Source: an uncultured Mucispirillum sp.
Lineage (GTDB): Bacteria; Chrysiogenota; Deferribacteres; Deferribacterales; Mucispirillaceae
DNA: 64,000 bases
Direction of reading: 5' to 3'
Assembly: GCA_944324465.1 (NCBI GenBank)
Contig: CALUWI010000011.1
Location: forward strand, 1-64,000
Of the stretch, positions 18,438-26,740 are shown piece after piece (position 1 is the first letter of the stretch; each line of letters begins with the position of its first letter). The translations under genes and the position numbers were made by a program. The notes beneath the pieces are model-generated. The model made no database searches. It saw only the letters and a program-made list of their open reading frames with translations, and was not told where the DNA came from.

Positions 18438-19229
18438 TTACTTTTTTGAAAATAATAATGTTTTTTCGTATGCTTTATATAATGCAGAAATAACTGCACC
18501 TCTGACACCTTTTGATTCTAACTCTGCCAGTCCTTCTATTGTAGAGCCTGCTGGTGATGTAACTTTATCTTTTAAAACAGCAGGATGAGTTCCTGTATTA
18601 TATACCATCCCACCAGAGCCCTGCACTGCCATTGCAGATAATGATATGGCAAGTTCTCGTGGAAGTCCCATTCTAACACCTGCATCACTCATAGCTTCTA
18701 TTATCTGATATATATATGCTGGAGAACAGCCTGTTAATGATGATACTGCATCTATTTTACTTTCATCAATCTCTATAAACATACCTAATTTAGAAAAAAT
18801 AGATTGAAAAAAAGTTTTATCATTTTCTGCAATATTTGCACCGTACACATAGGCTAAAACACCTTCGCATATCTGAACAGGTGTATTTGGCATAGTCCTT
18901 ATTATTTTAAGCCTTGTATTAACATTTTCCATATCACTAACACTTATTCCTGCAGCAACTGAAACTATAACTTTATCAGCAAGTTCGTTTTGATACAGCT
19001 CTAAAGTATTAAGTAAAGCATAAGGTTTAACTGCAAGCAGGATAATACTGCTGTTTTTTATTACATCTATATTTTCTGCTGCAGCAACACCATATTTTGA
19101 TGATAATTTTTCAGCTTTGCTTTTATTGTAATTTGATACAATTATATCTTTGCTATCTAATGTTTTTGATTTTAAAATACCTGCAATCATGGCTTCTGCC
19201 ATATTGCCCGCCCCTATTATACCTAACAT
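18438..19229 (-). CDS. proC: Pyrroline-5-carboxylate reductase
   Basis: Last step of proline biosynthesis, reducing pyrroline-5-carboxylate with NAD(P)H. The start at 19229 is supported by AAGGAG nine bases upstream and gives 263 residues beginning MLGIIGAGNMAEAMIAG, the Rossmann loop. LAVKP near residue 70, RTMPNTP near 115 and the C-terminal ProC signature SPAGSTIEGLAELESKGVR are all present. Its ATG overlaps the stop of the preceding alpha/beta-hydrolase gene in a TAATG junction. Confidence 0.93.
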   Translation of the reverse strand: MLGIIGAGNMAEAMIAGILKSKTLDSKDIIVSNYNKSKAEKLSSKYGVAAAENIDVIKNSSIILLAVKPYALLNTLELYQNELADKVIVSVAAGISVSDMENVNTRLKIIRTMPNTPVQICEGVLAYVYGANIAENDKTFFQSIFSKLGMFIEIDESKIDAVSSLTGCSPAYIYQIIEAMSDAGVRMGLPRELAISLSAMAVQGSGGMVYNTGTHPAVLKDKVTSPAGSTIEGLAELESKGVRGAVISALYKAYEKTLLFSKK

Positions 19230-20038
19230 TATACTAATTTCTCCTTTATCCATTCTGTAATATCGCTGATAATTTTCACTGAATGTCTTTCTGTTAAAAT
19301 ATGTTTTACATTATACTGCTTATTATTATATTTATATATTGTTTTATCTTTTGATGCCATATCCTGAACTTTTTTTACTGCCTCTTTTGGTGATATTAAT
19401 ACATCTTTTTCAGAAACAGCAAGTAAAACTGGTACATTTATATCTTTTACATAGTTTGATACTTCATCTTGCAGCAGTTTAAGCTGATAAGTCTGTTCAG
19501 TTGGAAAAACAGGATAATTATATTCTATTTCTTTTAAATGCCTTGGTACATTTTTTATAATTTTTCTTATATATTTTATAAGAAAGAAGCCTGGAATATT
19601 TACTTTATAGGCAGGTGCTAAAAGTGCAAGGCAGTGGCATTTATTAAATTTTGCTACAGCTGTTGCCAGTAATCCACCATTAGACTGCCCCACAATACAT
19701 ATTTTTGAGCAGAATGATGCAAGAGTATTATAGCCTGCAGAAATACTGTCATACCAGTCTAAATAAGTAGTTTTATAAAAATTATCAAGTGTGCATCCAT
19801 GTCCTGCGACTCTTACTACATATACACTGATATCGTATTTTTCAAGTTCATAAGCAAGTGGAAGCAGTTCATCTGGTGCTGCTGCAAATCCATGGATTAA
19901 AAGTACTCCTTTATCTGAATGTCTGCGAAAATATGGTTTATTACCAACACCTGATGCACCAGCACTTTCAGCTTTTAATAAATCAAATTCGTAAATTTCT
20001 TCTGCTGTTTTTTCTATTTTATTAAATGGATGCAGCAA
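19229..20038 (-). CDS. Alpha/beta-hydrolase (carboxylesterase or monoacylglycerol-lipase type)
   Basis: 269 residues, cytoplasmic. The oxyanion segment LLIHGFAAAPDEL is near residue 47, the nucleophile elbow GQSNGG near 118 (catalytic Ser), SEKDVLI near 213 (acid) and ERHSVKI near 253 (His). Together these form a complete triad in the order expected for Est30/YvaK-like carboxylesterases. The substrate is unknown. It sits 4 nt after the RNase Z-like gene and overlaps proC. Confidence 0.8.
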   Translation of the reverse strand: MLHPFNKIEKTAEEIYEFDLLKAESAGASGVGNKPYFRRHSDKGVLLIHGFAAAPDELLPLAYELEKYDISVYVVRVAGHGCTLDNFYKTTYLDWYDSISAGYNTLASFCSKICIVGQSNGGLLATAVAKFNKCHCLALLAPAYKVNIPGFFLIKYIRKIIKNVPRHLKEIEYNYPVFPTEQTYQLKLLQDEVSNYVKDINVPVLLAVSEKDVLISPKEAVKKVQDMASKDKTIYKYNNKQYNVKHILTERHSVKIISDITEWIKEKLV

Positions 20039-20042
20039 TGTT

Positions 20043-21047
20043 TCACCTGTTTAATTCTAATTTTATTATTTTATCCATATCTAAATCAGCATATAGTTCC
20101 TGAAAAAAGATATCTCTCATTCTATCATATTTTGGTGCAAAATGACCAAATGATACATACTCAGTATTTGAGTTTTTATATACTGCTTTTGATACACCTA
20201 TTGATAAATGTTTCTTTTCTATTGCATGTATTACATCATTATTCATAAAAACAGACTCTATTAATAATATATGGCTGTCTTTTGCGAGCTTTACTGCCTT
20301 TTTATAATTAGAAAAGCTTGGTGCTATATCTGTAATATATGTAATATCCTGACATGCAGGATATTCAGCAAGTTTTTCTGCTAATTCATTAATATAATAC
20401 TGCTTACTGCCTGATACTGTATCAACATTTATCGTATCATTACTGCTGTTATTTAATAACGCTTCTTTTAATAATTTAACCCATGGACCTTTTTTAAAAC
20501 CATATTCTTCCATTTTATCTTTATTAATAGATATACGCTTTGGTTCTTTTACTCTGTAACCTATTGATGTTATACCATGGTCAAAAAATTCATACTCTAA
20601 ATAAAAATCATCATTTAATACAAGATGATTATTATTTACGGTAAAAGTATCTTCTTTAAAGCCATTTTTTGCAGCAAATTCTGCCCCTTTCATACCCTGC
20701 TCTGAAAGTTCAATGGCTGCAAAAGTAATATCATAATCATATATTAAATTCCATGTGTAGCTTGCAAGTTTTCCTTTCATATTATTAATAAACCCTTCTG
20801 GTCCAAAGAAAGTAAAAGTGTTGCCAGAAAGCAAAGCAGTTCTTAAAAACCTGTCAAACCCGCTGAAATGGTCTATATGAGTATGGCTTATAAATACATG
20901 GGAAATATCATTTATTTCTGAATTATCAATATTTCCAAGTCTTCCGCAGTCAAAAAGCAGTGCTTTTTTCATATATACATTTCTAACAAATATACCGCTG
21001 TCATCAAATGGAGAATTAAGCCTTCTTATTGTATAGTTTGATTTCAT
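20043..21047 (-). CDS. Metallo-beta-lactamase-fold hydrolase, RNase Z-like
   Basis: 334 residues. The metal-binding motif ISHTHIDHFSGFDR near residue 53 is the HxHxDH signature with the DHFSG/DH.G form seen in RNase Z and related phosphodiesterases. LLIESVF and SFGHFAPKYD supply later acidic and His ligands. The insert region is longer than in canonical tRNase Z, so it may process RNA or cleave a cyclic nucleotide. It overlaps the APH-AAA gene by 4 bp. Confidence 0.7.
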   Translation of the reverse strand: MKSNYTIRRLNSPFDDSGIFVRNVYMKKALLFDCGRLGNIDNSEINDISHVFISHTHIDHFSGFDRFLRTALLSGNTFTFFGPEGFINNMKGKLASYTWNLIYDYDITFAAIELSEQGMKGAEFAAKNGFKEDTFTVNNNHLVLNDDFYLEYEFFDHGITSIGYRVKEPKRISINKDKMEEYGFKKGPWVKLLKEALLNNSSNDTINVDTVSGSKQYYINELAEKLAEYPACQDITYITDIAPSFSNYKKAVKLAKDSHILLIESVFMNNDVIHAIEKKHLSIGVSKAVYKNSNTEYVSFGHFAPKYDRMRDIFFQELYADLDMDKIIKLELNR

Positions 21048-22588
21048 TTTATTAAAAATTTCTTTATTTCCTCTATATTATCATCTACATTGCCAGTTGT
21101 AATAATTTTTAAATCAGCTTTTGGCATATTGGCTGTTTCTCTTTGCTTTTCAGCAATTTCTATTCTACCGTCAGTTACTGTATTTGATTTTTCTCTTTTT
21201 GCAAGCCTTGCAGTAATAACATTTTTTGGAGCATCAAATTCTATAAATGTAATTTTACCAGTATTATGTTTTAAATATTCATCTAAATATTCTTTTTTAG
21301 TAAAAGATGCATCTACAATACTCATTCTGCCTACTTTATGTTTTTCTTCTACATACTGACCTAGTTTATTATAAAGTTTTAAAGAATTTTCATGAGAATA
21401 TATACCTGTACCCCAGTCAATATACTGCCTGTCTGTAATCTCCATTCCTTCAAGCTGTTTTCTAACTGCATCAGAAACAAATAATGCAGCAGGAAATCTT
21501 TTAGCAAAAGCAGCAGCATTTTTTGACTTGCCAGTTCCCATTAATCCAAAAAATACAAGGTTATTATGTTCCATAGATTTTGCATAGAATAATGACATAT
21601 CAATTAATTTTTTTATTTCATTAACTTTTGTGTCATATAATTCCCATGATTTATCTTTACCGTCAACTAAAAAGCATGTTACTTTTGCTCTTACATAAGC
21701 AAGGTAGCACCTGTAATAGTTTATTAATTTTAAACTTAATTCATCATTAAAAACAGATAAAAAGCCAGATAAAAAGCCGTCTGCTAAATCTGTTCTGCCC
21801 ATGCTGTCAAGCTCCATAGATAAAAATGATGCTTCTGAAATTACATCATTAAAGCGGAACCTTTTATTAAATTCTATACAGTCTATTAAGCCTACAGTTT
21901 CATCATCATTAAAATAAATATGCTCAAGCCTTAAATCACCATGACCATTTTTAATATATCCTTCTTCTGCTCTTTTAAGAAAAACATTTTTATTTTCTTC
22001 AAGAAAAGCAAGAGTTTTAGACATAATATAATCATAGCTTTCTTTATCAATTAATGATGACACATATTTTTCAGTCTGATTAAAATTTTCAACAGCATTA
22101 AATTTTACAACATCAAAATGAGTATCAAATTCTTCATCTTTTGGGGCAGGCTCTAAATTTTTAAAAAGTAAAGCCACCTGGCTGCCAATACGCTGCATAT
22201 CCTGCACAGAAATAAGCCCTTTTTCTATTCTTGCCTGCAGAAAATTTTCATCTTTAATGCGTTTCATTTTTAATACATATTCAACAGCAGTTAAAGAATT
22301 TTCAACAGGTACAAGAGCAAAATCTTTTTCATTCTGTCTTACTATTTTAAGAACTTCTATATATATGTCTTTTGAAAATCTGTCATTTAAATCTTTTTCT
22401 AAAATGCTGTACATTTTTCTGCTTTTTGCAAGCCTGTAATCAAGAAAGCCAAAATCTACCGGCTTTTTAATTTTATAAACATATTCATCGCCTATAACAG
22501 CATAAGAAATATGTGTTTCTTTTACAATTTGTGCTCCTGTAATATTTTTTACAATAATAACTGAAGCTGGAAAATCCTGATTGCTCAT
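21044..22588 (-). CDS. Fusion of an aminoglycoside-phosphotransferase-like kinase and a P-loop kinase-like ATPase
   Basis: 514 residues with two parts. Residues 1-320 resemble the APH/choline-kinase fold, with YKIKKPVDFGFLDY near residue 38 and the catalytic-loop equivalent GHGDLRLEHIYF followed by LIDCIEFN (metal-binding Asp). Residues 340-510 are a P-loop domain with Walker A GLMGTGKSK and a C-terminal part like gluconate or chloramphenicol phosphotransferase kinases. This COG2187-COG0645 type fusion is widespread and uncharacterised; true antibiotic resistance is not implied. It is followed by an overlapping RNase Z-like gene. Confidence 0.72.
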   Translation of the reverse strand: MSNQDFPASVIIVKNITGAQIVKETHISYAVIGDEYVYKIKKPVDFGFLDYRLAKSRKMYSILEKDLNDRFSKDIYIEVLKIVRQNEKDFALVPVENSLTAVEYVLKMKRIKDENFLQARIEKGLISVQDMQRIGSQVALLFKNLEPAPKDEEFDTHFDVVKFNAVENFNQTEKYVSSLIDKESYDYIMSKTLAFLEENKNVFLKRAEEGYIKNGHGDLRLEHIYFNDDETVGLIDCIEFNKRFRFNDVISEASFLSMELDSMGRTDLADGFLSGFLSVFNDELSLKLINYYRCYLAYVRAKVTCFLVDGKDKSWELYDTKVNEIKKLIDMSLFYAKSMEHNNLVFFGLMGTGKSKNAAAFAKRFPAALFVSDAVRKQLEGMEITDRQYIDWGTGIYSHENSLKLYNKLGQYVEEKHKVGRMSIVDASFTKKEYLDEYLKHNTGKITFIEFDAPKNVITARLAKREKSNTVTDGRIEIAEKQRETANMPKADLKIITTGNVDDNIEEIKKFLIK

Positions 22589-22611
22589 AACTTAACCCTT
22601 TATCTTAATTT

Positions 22612-23019
22612 TTATTTTATGCACATTCTTAAATATAAAATACCTGTATCATTATCAAGAAAGCTGTCTATTTCTACAGCATCACTTATTACTGTATTAG
22701 AAAGCTGCCTTGATGATGATGTTATATCTTTTGAAACATTTACCTGCTTATTATTCCTGCTTTCTACATTATTTTTTACTTCCAATTCGTTAGCAATACT
22801 TATTTCAACAGCTTTTGAAAGTTCAGATAATGTATTCATTCTTGCAATTTTTTTCTGCAGTGATAAATTACTGTTTTTTGGTGCAGAGCCTGCTGCACAG
22901 TAAGAATATCCCTGCATATCAGGCATTAATACCCATTGTGGCAGATTATCTGCATAAGATAATCTTGGTAATAATAAGAATATTATACTTATATAAAAAA
23001 AGAAATAAATAATTTTCAT
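22612..23019 (-). CDS. Periplasmic LPP20-like protein, short form
   Basis: 135 residues. Residues 1-23 form a signal peptide ending in SYADN, with no lipobox Cys. The mature part begins with LPQWV...GYSYCAAGSAP, the same P-x-W-V...G-x-G-x-A start seen in the two following LPP20-like genes, and a helical segment rich in Ala, Glu and Asn follows. The C terminus ends in a beta-strand (ILYLRMCI). It is the last of three related envelope proteins encoded in tandem and probably arose by duplication. Family membership is inferred by eye. Confidence 0.5.
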   Translation of the reverse strand: MKIIYFFFYISIIFLLLPRLSYADNLPQWVLMPDMQGYSYCAAGSAPKNSNLSLQKKIARMNTLSELSKAVEISIANELEVKNNVESRNNKQVNVSKDITSSSRQLSNTVISDAVEIDSFLDNDTGILYLRMCIK

Positions 23020-23053
23020 AAAACCCTCTTTATATTATATAACAGGTTTTAAA

Positions 23054-23494
23054 TTATTCTGCAATCATATATACATACATTTCTTTACTTACAGGATGTA
23101 CCCAGATTTCTTTAATGTATGCTTTAACATTTTGCTGAGTTTGATAGCTGGAAATATTTTTTGAAGTAGTATCTGGCAGTTTTGTATTGTTTGAAGATTT
23201 AGAAGATACAAGCATTATAGAATTAACAAGTACACCTTTTTGACGGGCGATATCTTCTAATGCTCTTTTTGAAGCAAGCTCTTTTTGACCTGCATAGCCA
23301 TTGATATGTGCAGCACAGTAACCAACACCGCCTATTACACCATTTTTAGAAGGATTAGTTACCCATTCAGGAATTTGAATATTAGATGCTAAACCACTGC
23401 TGCTGTGTTTAGATGCACAGCCAAAAATAAAAATAAAACAAAAAGAAAAAATGAAAAAGGCGGATAAAATCCGCCTGTTAATTTTAATATCCAT
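23054..23494 (-). CDS. LPP20-like lipoprotein
   Basis: 146 residues. A long hydrophobic N terminus (residues 9-25) ends in the lipobox FGC at Cys26, so the protein is likely lipidated and sorted to the outer membrane. The mature part has IPEWVTNP...GGVGYCA, a helical Ala/Lys/Arg-rich stretch (KELASKRALEDIARQKG), and a final strand EIWVHPVSKEMYVYMIA. This pattern is that of LPP20/FlgP-type lipoproteins. It overlaps the end of the upstream related gene by 11 bp. Confidence 0.6.
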   Translation of the reverse strand: MDIKINRRILSAFFIFSFCFIFIFGCASKHSSSGLASNIQIPEWVTNPSKNGVIGGVGYCAAHINGYAGQKELASKRALEDIARQKGVLVNSIMLVSSKSSNNTKLPDTTSKNISSYQTQQNVKAYIKEIWVHPVSKEMYVYMIAE

Positions 23495-24083
23495 CTAACT
23501 GGTTATTAGGTGTATTCATTACTTTTTCAATTTGCTCATCCATCTCTTTTAAAGCATTTTTAGCTTGAATTTGCTGCCATAATGCTTGTTCATTACGGTA
23601 GCTAGATGTGATTTGAGCTTTAATATCTTCTTCCATAGCTGGAGCATCTGCTACAACAAGTATAAATAATTCATTACATTCAGAAGATATCCATGTTTCT
23701 TTTGCTTTTGAACCAGTTAATGTCTGGTTTGCTAACTGACGAGAAACATTTGCAGATACTTTATCTACTGTTTGAGCATCGCCGATACCAGTAGTTTGAG
23801 TAAAGTTTTTCACCATATTGCTTACTTTTAACTGCAGCATACGAGCAATTTCATCTCTACCGTTTGCCATTGCTTCAGTTCTTGCAAAAGAAAGTCCAGC
23901 ATTACCAATTTGAGCACTGCCAACTGCAGAAAGACCGCCTTCAGCTCCGCCCATAATTACCCATGATGGTGCATCTTTGTAGCACTTATTAAACTGAGCA
24001 GCTGAAACTGCTGTATTTTTTGAACCACAACCAGCAACAGCTAATGCTGTTATTACTAAAACAAGTAATAAGAATTTTTTCAT
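23484..24083 (-). CDS. LPP20-like lipoprotein, FlgP-type
   Basis: 199 residues. The signal peptide ends in the lipobox VAGC (Cys19). The mature protein has APSWVIMGG...SAVGSAQIG, then a helix ARTEAMANGRDEIARMLQLKV, a Gln/Thr-rich stretch and a strand ELFILVVADAP, followed by a C-terminal coiled coil. FlgP of Campylobacter and Vibrio, an outer-membrane flagellar disk lipoprotein, belongs to this LPP20 family. The ribosome-binding site is GGAGGAATT. It lies about 50 nt downstream of the FlgT-like gene. Confidence 0.65.
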   Translation of the reverse strand: MKKFLLLVLVITALAVAGCGSKNTAVSAAQFNKCYKDAPSWVIMGGAEGGLSAVGSAQIGNAGLSFARTEAMANGRDEIARMLQLKVSNMVKNFTQTTGIGDAQTVDKVSANVSRQLANQTLTGSKAKETWISSECNELFILVVADAPAMEEDIKAQITSSYRNEQALWQQIQAKNALKEMDEQIEKVMNTPNNQLDGY

Positions 24084-24134
24084 ATAATTCCTCCATATAC
24101 TTAAATATAACTACTTTTTTGTTATATTCAATGT

Positions 24135-25226
24135 TTATTTTCTGATAATAAGTTCATTATCACTTAGTTTTGTTACTTTATATTTATTATCCCTTTCTAA
24201 AAAAACAGCTAAATAATATGCTTTATCAGGATAATCTACTATTAAAGATGAATCATCCTGTTCTTTTACCTGTAAAACAAAAGGAATATTTTTTAAGTCA
24301 TTTTTCAGCTGACTTAAATCATCAATTGCAGTATTTGCCCCAGTTAAAACTATTCTTATTGATTTATAATTATCTCCAAGCACTTTTTCAGATACTTGAG
24401 AAACAAGTTTTACTGCGGTATTATTTGCCATACTTTTATATATATTCACAGCGGCGTTATTCAGTGTCGCTCCCTGAGACCTTGCTGAAAAAAATCCACT
24501 GTTTAATATTTTTATTTTATTATTCTGCTTTTCAATGAGCTTCCAGTTAAGCTCACCAGATACTAGCTTAAAAGAAACAGTGCCGTAACCAACATTATTC
24601 CCCATATCTATAATAGATAGTTTTCCAAGCAAAATGTTCCTGCAAACTGCATTTTTTATTAAATTATCTACATTTTTATATGTAGTATTGTTAAATGCTG
24701 CATTAAAATTGCCTGTTGTAATCTGGCTGTAATCAATTAAATTAACATTAAAACCCTTTTCTTCCAGCTGGCTTATAACAGCAGAACTAAATGACTGGTT
24801 AAATAATAAGCTGTTACTTTCAGGCATACTTCCTGCAATCATTACACAAATTGATGTATCGCTTGATAATCCGTCAATAAGATTTTCTGCCTTTTCTGGA
24901 ATAACATCAGCTTTAATTTTTATAATATATTTATTATCTTTTACAGTTTCTTCTATTATATTATAAGATTTAATAGTTGCAGAAAGCTCTGTTTTTACAG
25001 CCTCATCTGCAAGCTCTGCATTATTGATAATAGTATCTATCTTGATTTTTGCAGGACTTACTGTTTCTACTGCAGTCCATTTTGCTCTTGATAAAGCCAT
25101 TGCTTTTGCTGATGCTTTATCATCATTTACTATTAATGCTTCTCCAACTGTTTCTATCTCAACAGCAAAAACAGTGCCAGCAGCTAAAACAAAAAGTAAT
25201 AATAAAAATATTTTAAACTTAATCAC
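24135..25226 (-). CDS. Periplasmic protein with FlgT-like N-terminal domain
   Basis: 363 residues. Residues 1-21 are a Sec signal peptide (cleavage near FAVE). Residues 22-110 (VEIETVGEALIVNDDKASAK, then AL-rich helix and KYIIKIKADVIPE) match the layout of the FlgT N-terminal domain: strand, helix with Ala-Lys repeats, and strand with a V-x-I-x-A-D-V-x-P end. Residues 120-260 resemble a middle alpha/beta domain; the rest is a beta-rich tail. FlgT forms the H-ring of the Vibrio flagellar motor. The match is by pattern only. It overlaps the upstream uracil-DNA glycosylase gene by 8 bp. Confidence 0.45.
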   Translation of the reverse strand: MIKFKIFLLLLFVLAAGTVFAVEIETVGEALIVNDDKASAKAMALSRAKWTAVETVSPAKIKIDTIINNAELADEAVKTELSATIKSYNIIEETVKDNKYIIKIKADVIPEKAENLIDGLSSDTSICVMIAGSMPESNSLLFNQSFSSAVISQLEEKGFNVNLIDYSQITTGNFNAAFNNTTYKNVDNLIKNAVCRNILLGKLSIIDMGNNVGYGTVSFKLVSGELNWKLIEKQNNKIKILNSGFFSARSQGATLNNAAVNIYKSMANNTAVKLVSQVSEKVLGDNYKSIRIVLTGANTAIDDLSQLKNDLKNIPFVLQVKEQDDSSLIVDYPDKAYYLAVFLERDNKYKVTKLSDNELIIRK

Positions 25227-25947
25227 CTGACTTTGGCACCTCTAAGCCTAACTCTTTCATTACAACCTGCAAATCCTGCCATGCTTCACGCTTTTTAGAC
25301 GGGTTGCGTAAAAGATATGCTGGGTGGAATGTAGGAAGAACTTTATACCCGTAAAAATCCTGCCATGTGCCACGCAGCTTACTTATTCCAAGCTTTACTT
25401 TACCTTCTGGCTGAAGTAAAAAATTAAGAGATATAGAGCCAAGACACACAATAATCTCTGGATTAATTATTTGTATCTGACTTCTTAAATATCCAATACA
25501 TGCCTGAGCTTCTTCCATTAATGGGTCGCGGTTTGAAGGCGGTCTGCATTTTACTATATTTGCAATATATACCTGCTGCCTTGAAAGTCCCATAGCATTA
25601 ATCATTTTAGTTAAAAGCTGGCCGCTTCTGCCAACAAAGGGAAGTCCTTGAGCATCTTCATCTGCCCCAGGTCCTTCACCAATAAACATTAACCTTGTAT
25701 CAGCATTGCCATCACCAAAAACAATATTTGTTCTAGTGGAAGCAAGACCGCATTTATTACATTCTGCAAAACTTGCTTTTAATTTTTCAAGCCTTTCCTG
25801 CTTTGATAAATTACTGTCATTTACTATATTAGCTTCCATATTAGTATTTATATTATTTTCTATGATGTTATTTTCTTTTTTTTCCTGTTTCATTATATCA
25901 TCTATACCTAGCAAAGAAGAAGCTGGATTATTAAAAAATGAACTCAT
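25219..25947 (-). CDS. Type-4 uracil-DNA glycosylase
   Basis: Removes uracil from DNA in base-excision repair; [4Fe-4S] enzyme. The start at 25947 is chosen because AAAGGTGG sits five bases before this ATG; an in-frame ATG five codons earlier has none. The 242-residue protein has an Asn-rich N-terminal tail of about 50 residues, then CNKC (cluster), FIGEGPGADEDAQGLPFVG (active site), KCRPPSNRDP and ACIGYL (further cluster Cys) and the C-terminal TFHPAYLLRNP motif. This order is that of family-4 UDG. The tail is an unusual addition. Confidence 0.9.
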   Translation of the reverse strand: MSSFFNNPASSLLGIDDIMKQEKKENNIIENNINTNMEANIVNDSNLSKQERLEKLKASFAECNKCGLASTRTNIVFGDGNADTRLMFIGEGPGADEDAQGLPFVGRSGQLLTKMINAMGLSRQQVYIANIVKCRPPSNRDPLMEEAQACIGYLRSQIQIINPEIIVCLGSISLNFLLQPEGKVKLGISKLRGTWQDFYGYKVLPTFHPAYLLRNPSKKREAWQDLQVVMKELGLEVPKSGD

Positions 25948-26160
25948 TAAACCACCTTTCATTTTTGTTATATTATATTATTATTCACTAATTAGCAACT
26001 AAAAAATACAGCAATTTCTTATTGTAATATTAACAAAAAAAGAACTTTTTCCTATATGTATTTTTTAAAAATATAAATAATATGCCTCTGCTTTAATGAA
26101 CTGCATTTATTATACATTAATATTTACTATTTACAACTAAAATTTAAAAACAACTTATTA

Positions 26161-26190
26161 TTGACAATGTTATTAAAAATATTATATAGT
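26161..26190 (+). promoter_or_regulatory. Promoter of the FmdE-ABC transporter operon
   Basis: A perfect -35 box TTGACA (26161-26166), an 18-bp spacer and TATAGT (26185-26190). Transcription would start near 26197, and GGAGAG at 26218-26223 precedes the ATG at 26229. No clear operator repeat is seen; the 25948-26160 gap is otherwise AT-rich and featureless. Confidence 0.6.
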
Positions 26191-26228
26191 AGCACAGATA
26201 TAAAATATCGTGTTACTGGAGAGAGTTT

Positions 26229-26738
26229 ATGAATAATAGTTTATGGGAAAAAGCAGCAGAATTTCATGGTCATAAATGTCCTGGTCTTGCTATTGGTTAT
26301 AAAGTCAGCCTTCTTGCATTAAAGCACCTTGAGATAAAAGATGATATTAATGATGAAGATATTGTATGTATTGCAGAAACAGATGCCTGTGGTGTAGATG
26401 CTGTACAGGTTATATTAAAAGCTACTGTTGGAACAGGTGCTATGCGTATTATGTATACAGGCAAGCAGGCTTTTAATATTTTTAATCGTAAAAATGATAA
26501 AAAAGCCAGATTTGTATTAAATGATATGCAGAACTTTAATAGTAAAAAAGAAAGAATGGAATATATTTTATCAGCTGATGAAGAAAAACTTTTCACTATT
26601 AAAGAAGTAAAAATGGACTTTCCTGAAAAAGCAAAAATATTTAATTCATATATATGTGCTGAATGTGGTGAAAAAACTGCAGAAAATGCAGTGTCTTTAA
26701 TTAATGGCAGATATGTATGCAATTCATGTAAAGGTTAA
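26229..26738 (+). CDS. FmdE-family protein with C-terminal zinc ribbon
   Basis: 169 residues. The N-terminal domain has GHKCPGLAIGYK near residue 14 and AETDACGVDAVQ near 52, the conserved Cys/His-containing segments of the FmdE family. Residues 140-168 contain CAECGEK...YVCNSCKG, a treble-clef-like zinc ribbon. FmdE was first seen with molybdenum formylmethanofuran dehydrogenase; in bacteria its role is unknown and it often accompanies metal-chelate ABC importers. Here it is the first gene of an operon with such an importer, 2 nt before the binding-protein gene. Confidence 0.8.
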   Translation: MNNSLWEKAAEFHGHKCPGLAIGYKVSLLALKHLEIKDDINDEDIVCIAETDACGVDAVQVILKATVGTGAMRIMYTGKQAFNIFNRKNDKKARFVLNDMQNFNSKKERMEYILSADEEKLFTIKEVKMDFPEKAKIFNSYICAECGEKTAENAVSLINGRYVCNSCKG

Positions 26739-26740
26739 TT

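Noticed and set aside
21044-22588. Aminoglycoside resistance gene
   Set aside because: The APH-like fold is fused to a P-loop ATPase and sits among housekeeping genes; this widespread fusion is not a known resistance determinant.
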